64,000 nucleotides of DNA from Latilactobacillus fuchuensis DSM 14340 = JCM 11249 (GTDB lineage Bacteria; Bacillota; Bacilli; Lactobacillales; Lactobacillaceae): the NCBI RefSeq assembly GCF_000615805.1, contig NZ_BAMJ01000007.1:1-64000 (forward strand), in the 5' to 3' direction. The first letter of the stretch is position 1. The number at the start of each line of letters is the position of its first letter. Made by a program: the position numbers and the translations under genes. The notes below the pieces were generated by a model that did not search any database, was not told the DNA's origin, and worked only from the letters and a program-made list of their open reading frames with translations. Positions 44,849-53,879 of the stretch are shown here, piece after piece.

Positions 44849-46192
44849 TCAGCTCCCTTCGGTTAATTCAGTCTTTAGCGCCAATAAGGCTGACAAACTC
44901 CGCCAAGTCCCTTGATATTGAATAAAATAAGTCGGATTCAAATCAATCACTTGATCGTTATCACTTTCTTTGGTCCATTCATACCCAACCTGGATATTAT
45001 CAACGTCTTCTAGCAAGAAACCATTTTGCGTCAGTTGATTTAATACCGATTCAGTACTGTCCAATGTCACCTGATGATCTTCAGCGGGGACTGGAACTTG
45101 CAAACTGTAATTCGAAAAATCAACGCGTTGGCCCGTTGGTAAGAGCTGCACCTTGACGCTACCAAAATTAGTTTGATAAAAGACTGGGAACCCTTCGACA
45201 TACGTTCTAAACGTCGTCGTGTCCGTCTTTTCATCGTGACTGTAATAGCGCATCCCGGCTAACGAATTTCCCGTCTTCAACAACGCATCGAAACTGGTTT
45301 CAAACTGTTTAGTTGTTGTTTTAGGTACAGCGACGTCTTCATACTTGATAAACGAAATCTCACCCGTTTTATGATCGATGGTCAAGCGCTTATACTGTTC
45401 GCTATCGGTCCCATCCGTATAAATCGCACTATCACCTTGTTCTTTCGTGTTGATACTATCGGTGTTCTGTTGATTTAAGAGTGATGAAATGTAATAGTTT
45501 TCCGGTTGCTGATTGACCAAATAACTGTATGGCGCCAATTGTTGATTGGCCGCTACGTACATCAATGGTTTGTGATTTAAAAATTGTTCTTCAACCTTCA
45601 GATGAACATCCGATGCATTGACCAGTTCCTTAATTTTCTGTTTCGAAAAACCAGTCAATTCCGCTTGGTAACCCACTTTGGTGCGATCATTCAATAACCA
45701 TAAATCAGCCGTCTTACTCCCTAACGTAATTTGAATCCGGTTGAAGGTTGCGTTATTTTTAATCCCACCGCGGTTAGTCCCTTGGTAACTAAAAACTTCT
45801 TTCAAAATACCGTAAGTCACATCATCCGGATACAACAACGTCACCGTTTTATCCGTTTTTAGCTGTTGGCCATACCGCGTTTCGTTCAATTTAACCTTTT
45901 TAAAGGCCGCAATTTGTGTTTTTTTCAACGTTTTCTTCAATTGCGTCACAATATTTTCCTTCGAGTTATACAATAATTCACTTTGATCTGATTGCCGCCA
46001 CAGGACCTGTGTTGGCAAAAAGGTGTCTGCCAATTGGTGATCCGCATTGCGGGTTGGCGTCTTCTGCGTTGTTTGGCTATCGGTTTGCCGTTCATAATGC
46101 GAATTATTGGTCCAAATTTTCCACGATAATAACAGACTAATCCCGATGGCCAGAATCAAGCCAAGCCGCATCAAAAAGTTATTAAATCTCAT
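44849..46192 (-). CDS. yycH: Two-component system regulatory protein YycH
   Basis: A protein of 447 residues with an N-terminal helix ('LMRLGLILAIGISLLLSW') and a large outer YycH domain. ATG 46192 ('MRFNNFLMRLG') overlaps the vicK stop by 11 bases and has GGGGGTG upstream; the longer frame to 46300 inside vicK is unlikely. It acts with YycI on VicK. Confidence 0.92.
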   Translation of the reverse strand: MRFNNFLMRLGLILAIGISLLLSWKIWTNNSHYERQTDSQTTQKTPTRNADHQLADTFLPTQVLWRQSDQSELLYNSKENIVTQLKKTLKKTQIAAFKKVKLNETRYGQQLKTDKTVTLLYPDDVTYGILKEVFSYQGTNRGGIKNNATFNRIQITLGSKTADLWLLNDRTKVGYQAELTGFSKQKIKELVNASDVHLKVEEQFLNHKPLMYVAANQQLAPYSYLVNQQPENYYISSLLNQQNTDSINTKEQGDSAIYTDGTDSEQYKRLTIDHKTGEISFIKYEDVAVPKTTTKQFETSFDALLKTGNSLAGMRYYSHDEKTDTTTFRTYVEGFPVFYQTNFGSVKVQLLPTGQRVDFSNYSLQVPVPAEDHQVTLDSTESVLNQLTQNGFLLEDVDNIQVGYEWTKESDNDQVIDLNPTYFIQYQGTWRSLSALLALKTELTEGS

Positions 46193-48080
46193 CCCAATCA
46201 CCCCCGTCAGTTTCAATCGGTTCGTACGGTAACGAGATGTAGAACGTCGATCCCTTACCTTCTTGGCTATCAACCCAAATTCGACCATGATGGGCTTCAA
46301 TCACTTCTTTAGAAATCGCTAAGCCTAACCCCGTGCCACCTTGTTGCCGTGAACGGGCCTTATCCACACGGTAGAAGCGGTCAAAAATCTTGCCTAAGTC
46401 TTTCCGAGGAATCCCTAAGCCTTGATCAGAGATGCTTAGAATTACGTGTCGATGGGTTTCTAACAACCGACAGGTAATCACACCACCATCTGGTGAATAT
46501 TTAATCGCATTATTCATAATATTGTCGACAACCTGCATAAATTTATCGGTATCAATTTCGACCCATAAATCACGATTGGTGAAATCACGATTGATGCTAT
46601 ATTTTTTATTTGGATCGTCAGTTGGCAATTTACCCGTCACGACTGGTTCCAAATCATTTTCATGTTCTTGATCCCGTTTAATCATCATGTCAAACCGGTC
46701 TAACGCGTAACCAAAGAATTCATTAAGATTCACAAACTCTAAATTCATCTTGGACGTTCCTTGGTCCATCCGCGACAAACTCAATAAATCATTAATCATC
46801 CGGATCATCCGGTCAGTTTCTTCTTGGGTCACCTTCAAAAAGTTCGGTGCGACTTCTGGATCTTGCCACGCACCGTCGTTCAGCGCTTCAATATAACTCC
46901 GAACACTGGTTAGTGGCGTCCGTAATTCATGCGAAACGTTCGAAACGAATTCACGTTGTTCGCGTTCATTTTTTTGTTGTTCCGTGACATCGTGGAGCAC
47001 ACAAACTAACCCGCTAATAAAGCCGGTTTCTTTTTGAATTAACGAGAAATCAACATGTAGAATTAAATCATGTTCCTGTTGATTGGAAAAATCCAAGACC
47101 ATTTCTTGTTGGGTTTCTAATAAATCACGCAAGGTAAATTCCTCACCGATATTCAACACTTTTAGTAATGACTGTCCAATAATGTCATCACTCGTCACGT
47201 TTAAGAAATCTTGACCCGTTTCATTAATAATCGTAATATTGCCGCGGCGATCGGTCGCAATCACCCCATCGGTCATGTGACTGAGGACACTATCCAACCG
47301 GCGTCGTTCTGATTCAGATGCTTCTTGGGCTTCTTCAACCCGGACCGATAAGTTGTTGACGGCAATTGCTAATTGGCCCAACTCATCTTGCCCGTAAATC
47401 TGCACTTGACCAGAATAGTCCCCGCGCGCCATTTGAATCGCTTGTTTCTTCATTTCATCAATCGGGCGGGTAATTGCCCGGGAAATAACAATTGATAAGA
47501 CGATTCCTAACAACCCGGCAATCAAAGACGACGTCAAGAAAATCACCGTAATCGACGAAATGCCCTTATAAACGTCTTCCATACTAGCCCGAATATAAAC
47601 GGCGCCGACAACCGTATTATTATCACCCGTTGAATTGGTTAACGGTTGAATCGCGGTGTAGTAACTTCCTTGGCTTTCGCTATAAACCACTTCTTGTTCG
47701 GTATGACCCGAATAAATCGCTTGTTTAACCCGCGAATTCCGAGTTTTCTGACCAATCGTACTTTGGTTATTCAGATTGGTGACGCCGCGAATCGTACCGT
47801 TACTATCAATCACTTGGACCTCGGCAGAATTGCCCATATCCCCGATGATTTCTTTAACATTCTTATTCGTACTACCGTTATCGTTGACTAACTCGCTACT
47901 CAATTGATTTTGAATATAGGGCGTCACTTGTAACGATTGTTTAAAATCCTTCACATTCTGCGCTTCTAATTGTTTGACAAAAGAAGCCCCAATCACTTCT
48001 AGCGTGACCAGTAGCAGTAACACGAAAACAATCGCGATTTTAAAATGAATCGATTGAAATAGGCGAATTTTCTTATTCAT
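46182..48080 (-). CDS. vicK: Cell-wall sensor histidine kinase VicK (WalK)
   Basis: A kinase of 632 residues. Two membrane helices (about 13-32 and 180-203) flank an outer Cache-like domain. A HAMP domain ('ISRAITRPIDEMKKQAIQM'), a PAS domain (about 262-370), HisKA with the phosphorylated His in 'NVSHELRTPL', and HATPase_c ('NNAIKYSPDGG', 'DQGLGIP', 'GGTGLGLAI') follow. It controls cell-wall hydrolases with VicR. It lies 9 bases after vicR and overlaps yycH. Confidence 0.95.
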   Translation of the reverse strand: MNKKIRLFQSIHFKIAIVFVLLLLVTLEVIGASFVKQLEAQNVKDFKQSLQVTPYIQNQLSSELVNDNGSTNKNVKEIIGDMGNSAEVQVIDSNGTIRGVTNLNNQSTIGQKTRNSRVKQAIYSGHTEQEVVYSESQGSYYTAIQPLTNSTGDNNTVVGAVYIRASMEDVYKGISSITVIFLTSSLIAGLLGIVLSIVISRAITRPIDEMKKQAIQMARGDYSGQVQIYGQDELGQLAIAVNNLSVRVEEAQEASESERRRLDSVLSHMTDGVIATDRRGNITIINETGQDFLNVTSDDIIGQSLLKVLNIGEEFTLRDLLETQQEMVLDFSNQQEHDLILHVDFSLIQKETGFISGLVCVLHDVTEQQKNEREQREFVSNVSHELRTPLTSVRSYIEALNDGAWQDPEVAPNFLKVTQEETDRMIRMINDLLSLSRMDQGTSKMNLEFVNLNEFFGYALDRFDMMIKRDQEHENDLEPVVTGKLPTDDPNKKYSINRDFTNRDLWVEIDTDKFMQVVDNIMNNAIKYSPDGGVITCRLLETHRHVILSISDQGLGIPRKDLGKIFDRFYRVDKARSRQQGGTGLGLAISKEVIEAHHGRIWVDSQEGKGSTFYISLPYEPIETDGGDWDEI

Positions 48081-48089
48081 GCGTTAAAT

Positions 48090-48802
48090 CTACTCCTGCT
48101 CCGGATTTCTCAAATAATAACCAACGCCCCGGCGGGTGACGAGCCATTCAGGATGACTAGGATTATCTTCAATTTTTTCACGTAACCGACGAACCGTCAC
48201 ATCGACCGTCCGAACATCACCAAAATAATCGTAACCCCAAACCGTCTGTAACAAATGTTCGCGGGTCATGACTTGACCAATATGTTTCGCTAAATAATGA
48301 AGCAATTCAAATTCACGATGGGTTAATTCAATCTTAGTCCCCCGTTTAGACACAATATAGGCCTCTGGATGAATCGTTAAATCGCCAATTTTAATTTCAT
48401 GATTTTCTTCGCTGGCCTCTTTATCAGATTGACTGGTATTCCCTTGCCGGCGTAAATTAGCCTTAACTCGCGCGACTAATTCCCGATTGGAGAAAGGTTT
48501 CGTGACATAGTCATCAGCCCTAATTCGAGCCCAATCACTTTATCAATTTCAGAATCCTTAGCGGTGACCATAATAATCGGCATATCGTGCGATTTACGCA
48601 CCTGACGAGCCACTTCGAGACCGTCGACTTTAGGTAACATTAAGTCCAACAAAATCAGGTCTGGCACGACTTCTTCAACTTGATCTAATGCTTCTTGTCC
48701 GTCATACGCAGTGTAAACCTCGTACCCTTCTTTCGTTAAATTAAACTTAACAATGTCGGAGATTGGTTTCTCATCATCAACTACCAATATTTTTTTAGCC
48801 AT
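48090..48802 (-). pseudogene. vicR: Response regulator VicR (WalR), frameshifted in this sequence
   Basis: ATG 48802 (GGAGG upstream) gives '[18 protein letters not shown]' with the phosphoacceptor Asp in '[13 protein letters not shown]'. After 'KVIGLELG' the frame is lost near 48518-48521: GGGCTGATGACTATG should read GG-N-GCT GAT GAC TAT. The next frame gives '[19 protein letters not shown]' and the winged-helix DNA-binding domain to 48090 ('[19 protein letters not shown]'). About 237 residues when repaired. The gene is essential in B. subtilis, S. aureus and S. pneumoniae, so the missing base is most likely a sequencing error. Confidence 0.93.
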
Positions 48803-49047
48803 TTTAGTATCCTCCTTGGATGCTTTGTTCTCTATTATACTCATTTTTTTAGCGCAATTCAAAATCTGCCACCGTTTTTAAACCGCAACCAACCTGGGTG
48901 CTTCGGATTAAATCACGATACGATTTGTCGCAATAGGCAACTAATCTTACTCCCACAACCTATTTATTTAAAAAAATCACAGAAAAGTATTTACAAAGAC
49001 TGCATAAACATGCTATGATATTTAAGTCGTAAGGCGCAACACCGAAT

Positions 49048-49120
49048 GGGTGGTTAGCTCAGCTGGCAGAGCAACGGACTCTTAATCCGTGGGTCCAGGG
49101 TTCGATCCCCTGACCACCCA
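49048..49120 (+). tRNA. tRNA-Lys (anticodon CTT)
   Basis: 73 bases with acceptor stem GGGTGGT / ACCACCC, D-arm GCTC...GAGC, anticodon stem ACGGA / TCCGT around loop CTCTTAA (anticodon CTT at positions 34-36), and T-arm CAGGG-TTCGATC-CCCTG. CCA is not encoded. A terminator follows. Confidence 0.97.
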
Positions 49121-49132
49121 TCAAGTATACAT

Positions 49133-49181
49133 GATAAAGTGGTAAGTGCAATTCTTAGGAATTGTCCTTATCACTTTTTTA
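49133..49181 (+). terminator. Terminator of tRNA-Lys
   Basis: AAAGTGGTAAG.GCAATTC pairs with GAATTG.CCTTATCACTTT, followed by T6. Confidence 0.85.
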
Positions 49182-49206
49182 TTGTCTTATTTTAGGAGAC
49201 TGCTAA

Positions 49207-49332
49207 GATGAAGATAAACACTATATTAATGTCGATGTACTCATTAGTGACAATACAATCTGGACCACTCAGAAATCGATGGCTGAATTGTTTGACGTTA
49301 ATAAATCTACCGTTTCAAAACATTTAAAAAAG
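49207..49332 (+). pseudogene. Remnant of a RhuM-like gene
   Basis: About 42 codons without a start codon: 'EDKHYINVDVLISDNTIW' followed by 'TTQKSMAELFDVNKSTVSKH'. This is the N-terminal DNA-binding motif of RhuM-family ('virulence protein') genes, which are common on mobile elements. The rest is missing; the reading ends in the terminator of the convergent gene. Its place right behind a tRNA gene suggests the trace of an old insertion. Confidence 0.6.
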
Positions 49333-49374
49333 TGTCAGCCACGATTAATCATCACGGCTGGCACTTTTTTATTT
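49326..49374. terminator. Bidirectional terminator
   Basis: AAAAAAGTG.CAGCC pairs with GGCTG.CACTTTTTT around a 15-base loop, just after the GNAT gene on the minus strand. Confidence 0.85.
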
Positions 49375-49806
49375 TAATACCATCTCAATATGCGGAATCT
49401 CATCTTCTAAATATACGTCTGAAACGGCTTTAAATCCGAAGCTTTCGTAAAAAGTTCTCAAATAGTTTTGCGCGCCAATTCTAACCGGCTTGCCGGGAAA
49501 CGACTGCTTAATTTCGGCTAACGTACTGGTGATTAACTGCCGACCTAGTTTGCGTTGACGGTATTCTTTAGGCACTAATACACGACCAAAATGGACTTCA
49601 TCAGTCTCCACCATAATCCGCGTGTAACCGACCAGTTGCCCATTTTCGCGTAACACTAAATGGTACGCCTGGTCGTCTTGATCATCAACCTCTTGATACG
49701 GACACTGTTGTTCAACCACAAAAACCTTAACCCGTGCTTTTAAGATATCTAATAACTCCGGCGCCGTTAATTCATCCGTCTGTTTAACACTGACTTCAAC
49801 TGTCAT
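49369..49806 (-). CDS. GNAT-family N-acetyltransferase (ElaA-like)
   Basis: A protein of 145 residues. 'LLDILKARVKVFVVEQQCPYQEVDDQD' marks the ElaA subgroup in its N-terminal half, and the acetyl-CoA loop is 'FGRVLVPKEYRQRKLGRQLI' (about 73-92). Acceptor unknown. A single gene next to the AgDI region, with its own terminator. Confidence 0.85.
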   Translation of the reverse strand: MTVEVSVKQTDELTAPELLDILKARVKVFVVEQQCPYQEVDDQDDQAYHLVLRENGQLVGYTRIMVETDEVHFGRVLVPKEYRQRKLGRQLITSTLAEIKQSFPGKPVRIGAQNYLRTFYESFGFKAVSDVYLEDEIPHIEMVLK

Positions 49807-49867
49807 GATTGCCCTCCACTAACTTATTGGCTTCATTATACAATGACTCACACTGAGTTGATAGCGG

Positions 49868-50644
49868 CTAAGCTTTCGTTATTTCATTATATTGATACAA
49901 CAATAATTCCATAATCGCAATGAGCGAAACATGTGATGTCATTTCTATTTTATTTTGATAAAATTCATCTGTAAATAGATAAAGATTAATGTCACTCATA
50001 TTTTGAATTGTATTGTTATTAGCCCCAGTCACTGAGATTAACTTTGCATATTGGCACTTTCTTTCAATAATTTGTAGAATCTCAATCAGTTCATGATCTT
50101 CCCCATCATAATTAAATACAAATAAAATATCAGTTGCATCGATATTCCGATAAGCCAGTTGTCGTTGTTCATAATTCTTCGGAAAGATAACGATAAAACC
50201 GCTCAACGTGTATAAATATTCGATATACTCAGCGGCATATTTACTAAAGCCCTTTGCGAAAAAATAGAGTTTTGGTTTTTGTTGCATCAGGGAAACGATG
50301 CTATTTAATTTAATGTTATCCAAAACACGGACCGTTTCATTAATATTCTTTAAATACTCTTCGCGATAGGCGGTCTGATCGACAACAAATGGTTGCGTTT
50401 CTTCAGTCTCATTTTGATTGAGTACCGTATATTTAATGACCGTGACAAATTCGCTGTATCCCGAAAAACCGATTTTACGAACAAATCTTAAAAAGGTGGT
50501 TGTCGATACAAAACATTCAGCTGATAATTCGCGGATGTTTTTATTTTTGACACTATCCATATTTTTGATGACAAAATCTAATAACGTCTGTTCATTTTTA
50601 TTCAGCTTTTCAACGTTAGCATTCACAATTTCAAAAAAATTCAT
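49868..50644 (-). CDS. RpiR-family transcriptional regulator of the AgDI locus
   Basis: A protein of 258 residues with an N-terminal HTH_6 domain ('NIRELSAECFVSTTTFLRFVRKI', about 37-60) and a C-terminal SIS sugar-isomerase fold (about 110-230). RpiR proteins usually sense phosphosugars; here it is one base from aguA2 and so is likely to regulate agmatine use. In other lactobacilli AgDI is controlled by LuxR-type AguR, so an RpiR regulator is a different solution. Confidence 0.85.
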   Translation of the reverse strand: MNFFEIVNANVEKLNKNEQTLLDFVIKNMDSVKNKNIRELSAECFVSTTTFLRFVRKIGFSGYSEFVTVIKYTVLNQNETEETQPFVVDQTAYREEYLKNINETVRVLDNIKLNSIVSLMQQKPKLYFFAKGFSKYAAEYIEYLYTLSGFIVIFPKNYEQRQLAYRNIDATDILFVFNYDGEDHELIEILQIIERKCQYAKLISVTGANNNTIQNMSDINLYLFTDEFYQNKIEMTSHVSLIAIMELLLYQYNEITKA

Positions 50645-50645
50645 C

Positions 50646-51749
50646 TTATACCTCCGTATACGTCGGTAAGGCCGCTACGACACAATGGATGTTGCCACCG
50701 CCTAGTAGTAGCTCTCTTGCGTATACCGTTTCTATTTTTCGATTTGGAAAAAGCTTTGTCAACAAAGTAAGCGCAACGCCATCCTGTGGATCATCAAAAA
50801 TCGGTAAAATTAGCGCATTATTTAGCAGATAATAATTAACATAACTGGCGGTTAACCGGTCGCCGGGGTACCGCGGTAATAACCCATTGACCGGATCAAC
50901 CCCTGAACTTTCTGCAGCTGTTGCAAATAAAGGCTTCGGCATCTGTAACTTATGGATAATTAATTTTCGACCTTTAGCATCAACTGCTTTGCTTAGCGTA
51001 TCATAGGCTTGTTTCGAACTAATATATTGAGGATCAGCTTGGTCGTCGGTCCATGTCAGTAAGATTTCCCCAGGACGCACAAAACTGATCATGTTATCAA
51101 CATCACCGTTAGTCTCATCCATGAAATAACCTTTTTGTAACCAGATAATCTTCTCAACACCTAAAAAGGCTTTCAGTATTGTTTCAACAATGGGTTTTGC
51201 TAACTGCCCGTTACGCCCCTCTGATAATACCGATTCTTCAGTCACGACTAATGTGCCTTCGCCGTCCGTATGAAAAGCACAACCTTCTAAGATAAATTGT
51301 TCCAAGCGATAATAATCGATTCCCTTTAATTCACATAATTTTTGAGCAACTTGATCGTCCATATCCCAAGGGAAGTACAGTCCATCAACCAACCCACCCC
51401 AAGCATTAAATCGCCAATCAACTGCGCGAATATTTCCTCGCTGATTCAATAGATACGTCGGCCCAATATCTCTAATCCACGCATCATTGTAGCTCATCTC
51501 AATGACTTTAATGGTTGCTGGTAATAATTGCCGTGCATTTTGATACTGCTCTTTGGAAACTAACATTATCACAGATTCATAGCGACTAACGATCGTTGCA
51601 ATCTCGACAAATACACGTTGTGCTGGTTTTGCGCCATTCCGCCAATTATCGGAACGCTCCGGCCACATCATGATTGACTCTTGATGCTTGACGGTTTCGG
51701 CTGGTAAATAAAAGTGATCTTTTTGTGGTGTTGAACCTAGTAATTTCAT
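50646..51749 (-). CDS. aguA2: Agmatine deiminase paralogue AguA2, catalytic His replaced
   Basis: A protein of 367 residues that aligns without gaps to AguA1 (52778-53875) over the first 220 residues. The nucleophile Cys356 in 'GGGNIHC' is kept. Three active-site positions differ: the catalytic His of 'ETNGHVDN' is Asp216 ('ETNGDVDN'), 'WIRDCGPT' is 'WIRDIGPT' (Ile95), and 'LEGGSIH' is 'LEGCAFH' (Cys157). In family enzymes this His is the general acid/base, so agmatine hydrolysis is doubtful; another role is possible. It lies behind a terminator, separate from the AgDI operon, and is followed by rpiR. Confidence 0.85.
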   Translation of the reverse strand: MKLLGSTPQKDHFYLPAETVKHQESIMMWPERSDNWRNGAKPAQRVFVEIATIVSRYESVIMLVSKEQYQNARQLLPATIKVIEMSYNDAWIRDIGPTYLLNQRGNIRAVDWRFNAWGGLVDGLYFPWDMDDQVAQKLCELKGIDYYRLEQFILEGCAFHTDGEGTLVVTEESVLSEGRNGQLAKPIVETILKAFLGVEKIIWLQKGYFMDETNGDVDNMISFVRPGEILLTWTDDQADPQYISSKQAYDTLSKAVDAKGRKLIIHKLQMPKPLFATAAESSGVDPVNGLLPRYPGDRLTASYVNYYLLNNALILPIFDDPQDGVALTLLTKLFPNRKIETVYARELLLGGGNIHCVVAALPTYTEV

Positions 51750-51792
51750 AATTAAACTCGACTTTCATATTTAATATATTACTAATAATAGC

Positions 51793-51822
51793 CAAAAAGC
51801 GGCTAGTCAATTCACTAGTCGC
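51793..51822 (-). terminator. Terminator between arcC and aguA2
   Basis: GCGACTAGT / ACTAGCCGC (one mismatch) on the minus strand with loop GAATTG, followed by five T. It separates the AgDI operon from aguA2-rpiR. Confidence 0.75.
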
Positions 51823-51832
51823 CTTTGAAGCC

Positions 51833-52768
51833 TTATTGGTGGATAACAGTCCCTTTGGTCCCCTTAATAATGTCACTGACATCTTCTAAAGCCCCAATGA
51901 CAGCGGGATTCCCTGTCTTTTCAACAAATTGGACAGCGGCTTTAACCTTAGGCATCATACTCCCTTTCGCAAACTCATCGGCTGCGATGTGTTTTTGAAT
52001 TTCAGTGGCTGTCACATTAAAAATCTCTTCTTGATTGGGTTTCCCAAAATTATAGAAAACGCCACCGACAGAAGTTAGAATAATTAACTGGTCAGCATCG
52101 ACTAATTCAGCAATCTTAGCCGCACTGAAATCTTTATCGATTACCGCTTCGGTCCCAATAAGTTGTTGTCCTTTTTGAATGACTGGAATCCCACCGCCAC
52201 CAGAAACAATCGGAATAATCCCCGCAGCAATAATTTGCTTAATCGCTGGATATTCTTTAATTTCAACTGGTTTTGGTGATGGTACAACCCGTCGGTAACC
52301 CCGACCAGCATCTTCCATCATTTCCCAATTGGGATGTTCTTGTTTAATTTGTGCCAATTCTGCTGTCCCATAGAACGGACCGATTGGCTTACTAGGATTT
52401 TTAAACGCTGAATCATCAGCAGCAACAATTGTTTGAGTCACAATTGAGACCACACTTTTATTGATTCCGTTAATGGCTAATTGTTCTTGAAAGGCATTCT
52501 GAAACCAATAACCAATACTCCCCTGAGTCATCGCACCACACGTATCTAAAGGCATGGCTGGATTTTGTTGACTGTCAGTAGCTTGCTGTTGCAATAACAA
52601 ATTACCAACTTGTGGGCCATTACCGTGCGTAATAATTAACTGATCACCATTCTTAACAAACTTGATTAATGCTTTGACCGTTTCTTTAACGGCTTTTTTT
52701 TGAGCATCGGCAGAAGCATCATTTGATAAAATCGCATTTCCACCTAGTGCAACGACCACTTTAGCCAT
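51833..52768 (-). CDS. arcC: Carbamate kinase (AgDI pathway)
   Basis: A protein of 311 residues, closely similar to the ADI enzyme at 16548: '[15 protein letters not shown]', '[17 protein letters not shown]', 'AGRGYRRVVPSPKP' and 'IVSGGGGIPV'. It makes ATP from carbamoyl phosphate released by putrescine carbamoyltransferase. Nine bases after aguA1; the intrinsic terminator behind it ends the main AgDI operon. Confidence 0.93.
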   Translation of the reverse strand: MAKVVVALGGNAILSNDASADAQKKAVKETVKALIKFVKNGDQLIITHGNGPQVGNLLLQQQATDSQQNPAMPLDTCGAMTQGSIGYWFQNAFQEQLAINGINKSVVSIVTQTIVAADDSAFKNPSKPIGPFYGTAELAQIKQEHPNWEMMEDAGRGYRRVVPSPKPVEIKEYPAIKQIIAAGIIPIVSGGGGIPVIQKGQQLIGTEAVIDKDFSAAKIAELVDADQLIILTSVGGVFYNFGKPNQEEIFNVTATEIQKHIAADEFAKGSMMPKVKAAVQFVEKTGNPAVIGALEDVSDIIKGTKGTVIHQ

Positions 52769-52777
52769 AATAACCTC

Positions 52778-53875
52778 CTAGCGGCCAGCAGGAATTTGTT
52801 GTGTAATACAATGGATATTCCCACCACCTAATAAAATTTCACGGGCTGGTACGCCCACAATTTTACGATCTGGATATAATTCTTGAAGGGTCGCTTTAGC
52901 CTTTTCATCCATTGGATCATCGAATAATGGGAAAATGATACCCCCATTTGCAGTGTAATAGTTCACATAGCTAGCTGCTAAACGATCGCCTTCCAAACGT
53001 GGTAACGTCCCGTCAACAGCATCGACGCCTTCACTTTCTTTAGCTGTAATTAAAATCGGTTTCGGTAGATACAGTTTTTCAACTTGTAAATGTCGCCCTT
53101 TAGCATCGGTCTCATGTGTTAAAATATCATAATTCTCTTTAGAAATCGCATATTGTGGATCGCTCTGGTCGTCCGTCCACGCCAATGCAATTTGCCCTGG
53201 TTTGACAAAATTAGCGATATTATCAACGTGTCCATTGGTTTCGTCTAAATAAATCCCTTTCTTCAACCAAATAATTTTCTCGACATTTAAATATTCTTTT
53301 AAAATACTTTCAATTTGCCCTTTAGAAAGTTGTGTATTACGGCCGTCGGATAATAGACATTCTTCAGTAACAATCAAGGTGCCTTCACCATCGACGTGGA
53401 TTGAACCCCCTTCAAGAATAAAATCGTCTAACCGATAGCGATCACGATGTTCCAACTCACAAACTTTTTGAGCAACACGATCATCTTTATCCCATGGGAA
53501 ATATAAACCATCGACTAAACCGCCCCAAGCATTAAACGTCCAATCAACGCCTCGAATATCGCCTTTATCGTTCACAACAAAAGTTGGTCCACAGTCCCGA
53601 ATCCATGAATCATCATTTGACATCTCAACAACGGTCACATTATCAGCTAACATATGCCGAGCGTTCGTATACTGACGATCACTAACACCAACCGTCACGG
53701 TTTCAAATTCTGAAATAGCTGCTGCAACTTTTGCAAAAGTTGCTTGCGCTGGTTTAGCCCCTTCACGCCAATTATCAGGACGTTCTGGCCATAATAGATA
53801 GACACCCTTGTGCGCTTCAAATTCACCAGGCATCCGGTAGCCATCTTTTTTAGGAGAAGTTTGTAATGTTTTCAT
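52778..53875 (-). CDS. aguA1: Agmatine deiminase AguA1
   Basis: Hydrolyses agmatine to N-carbamoylputrescine and ammonia. The protein has 365 residues. All active-site elements are present: 'SWIRDCGPT' (91-98), '[13 protein letters not shown]' (154-166), His216 in 'ETNGHVDN' and the nucleophile Cys356 in 'GGGNIHC'. ATG 53875 ('[13 protein letters not shown]') has AAAGGAAG upstream; the frame to 53941 overlaps the antiporter gene and is unlikely to be used. It lies 4 bases after the antiporter gene. Confidence 0.95.
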   Translation of the reverse strand: MKTLQTSPKKDGYRMPGEFEAHKGVYLLWPERPDNWREGAKPAQATFAKVAAAISEFETVTVGVSDRQYTNARHMLADNVTVVEMSNDDSWIRDCGPTFVVNDKGDIRGVDWTFNAWGGLVDGLYFPWDKDDRVAQKVCELEHRDRYRLDDFILEGGSIHVDGEGTLIVTEECLLSDGRNTQLSKGQIESILKEYLNVEKIIWLKKGIYLDETNGHVDNIANFVKPGQIALAWTDDQSDPQYAISKENYDILTHETDAKGRHLQVEKLYLPKPILITAKESEGVDAVDGTLPRLEGDRLAASYVNYYTANGGIIFPLFDDPMDEKAKATLQELYPDRKIVGVPAREILLGGGNIHCITQQIPAGR

Positions 53876-53879
53876 TTGA

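Noticed and set aside
48090-48802. vicR as a genuine pseudogene or programmed frameshift
   Set aside because: No slippery heptamer or stimulatory structure evident; one missing base repairs the gene and many other genes show the same lesion.
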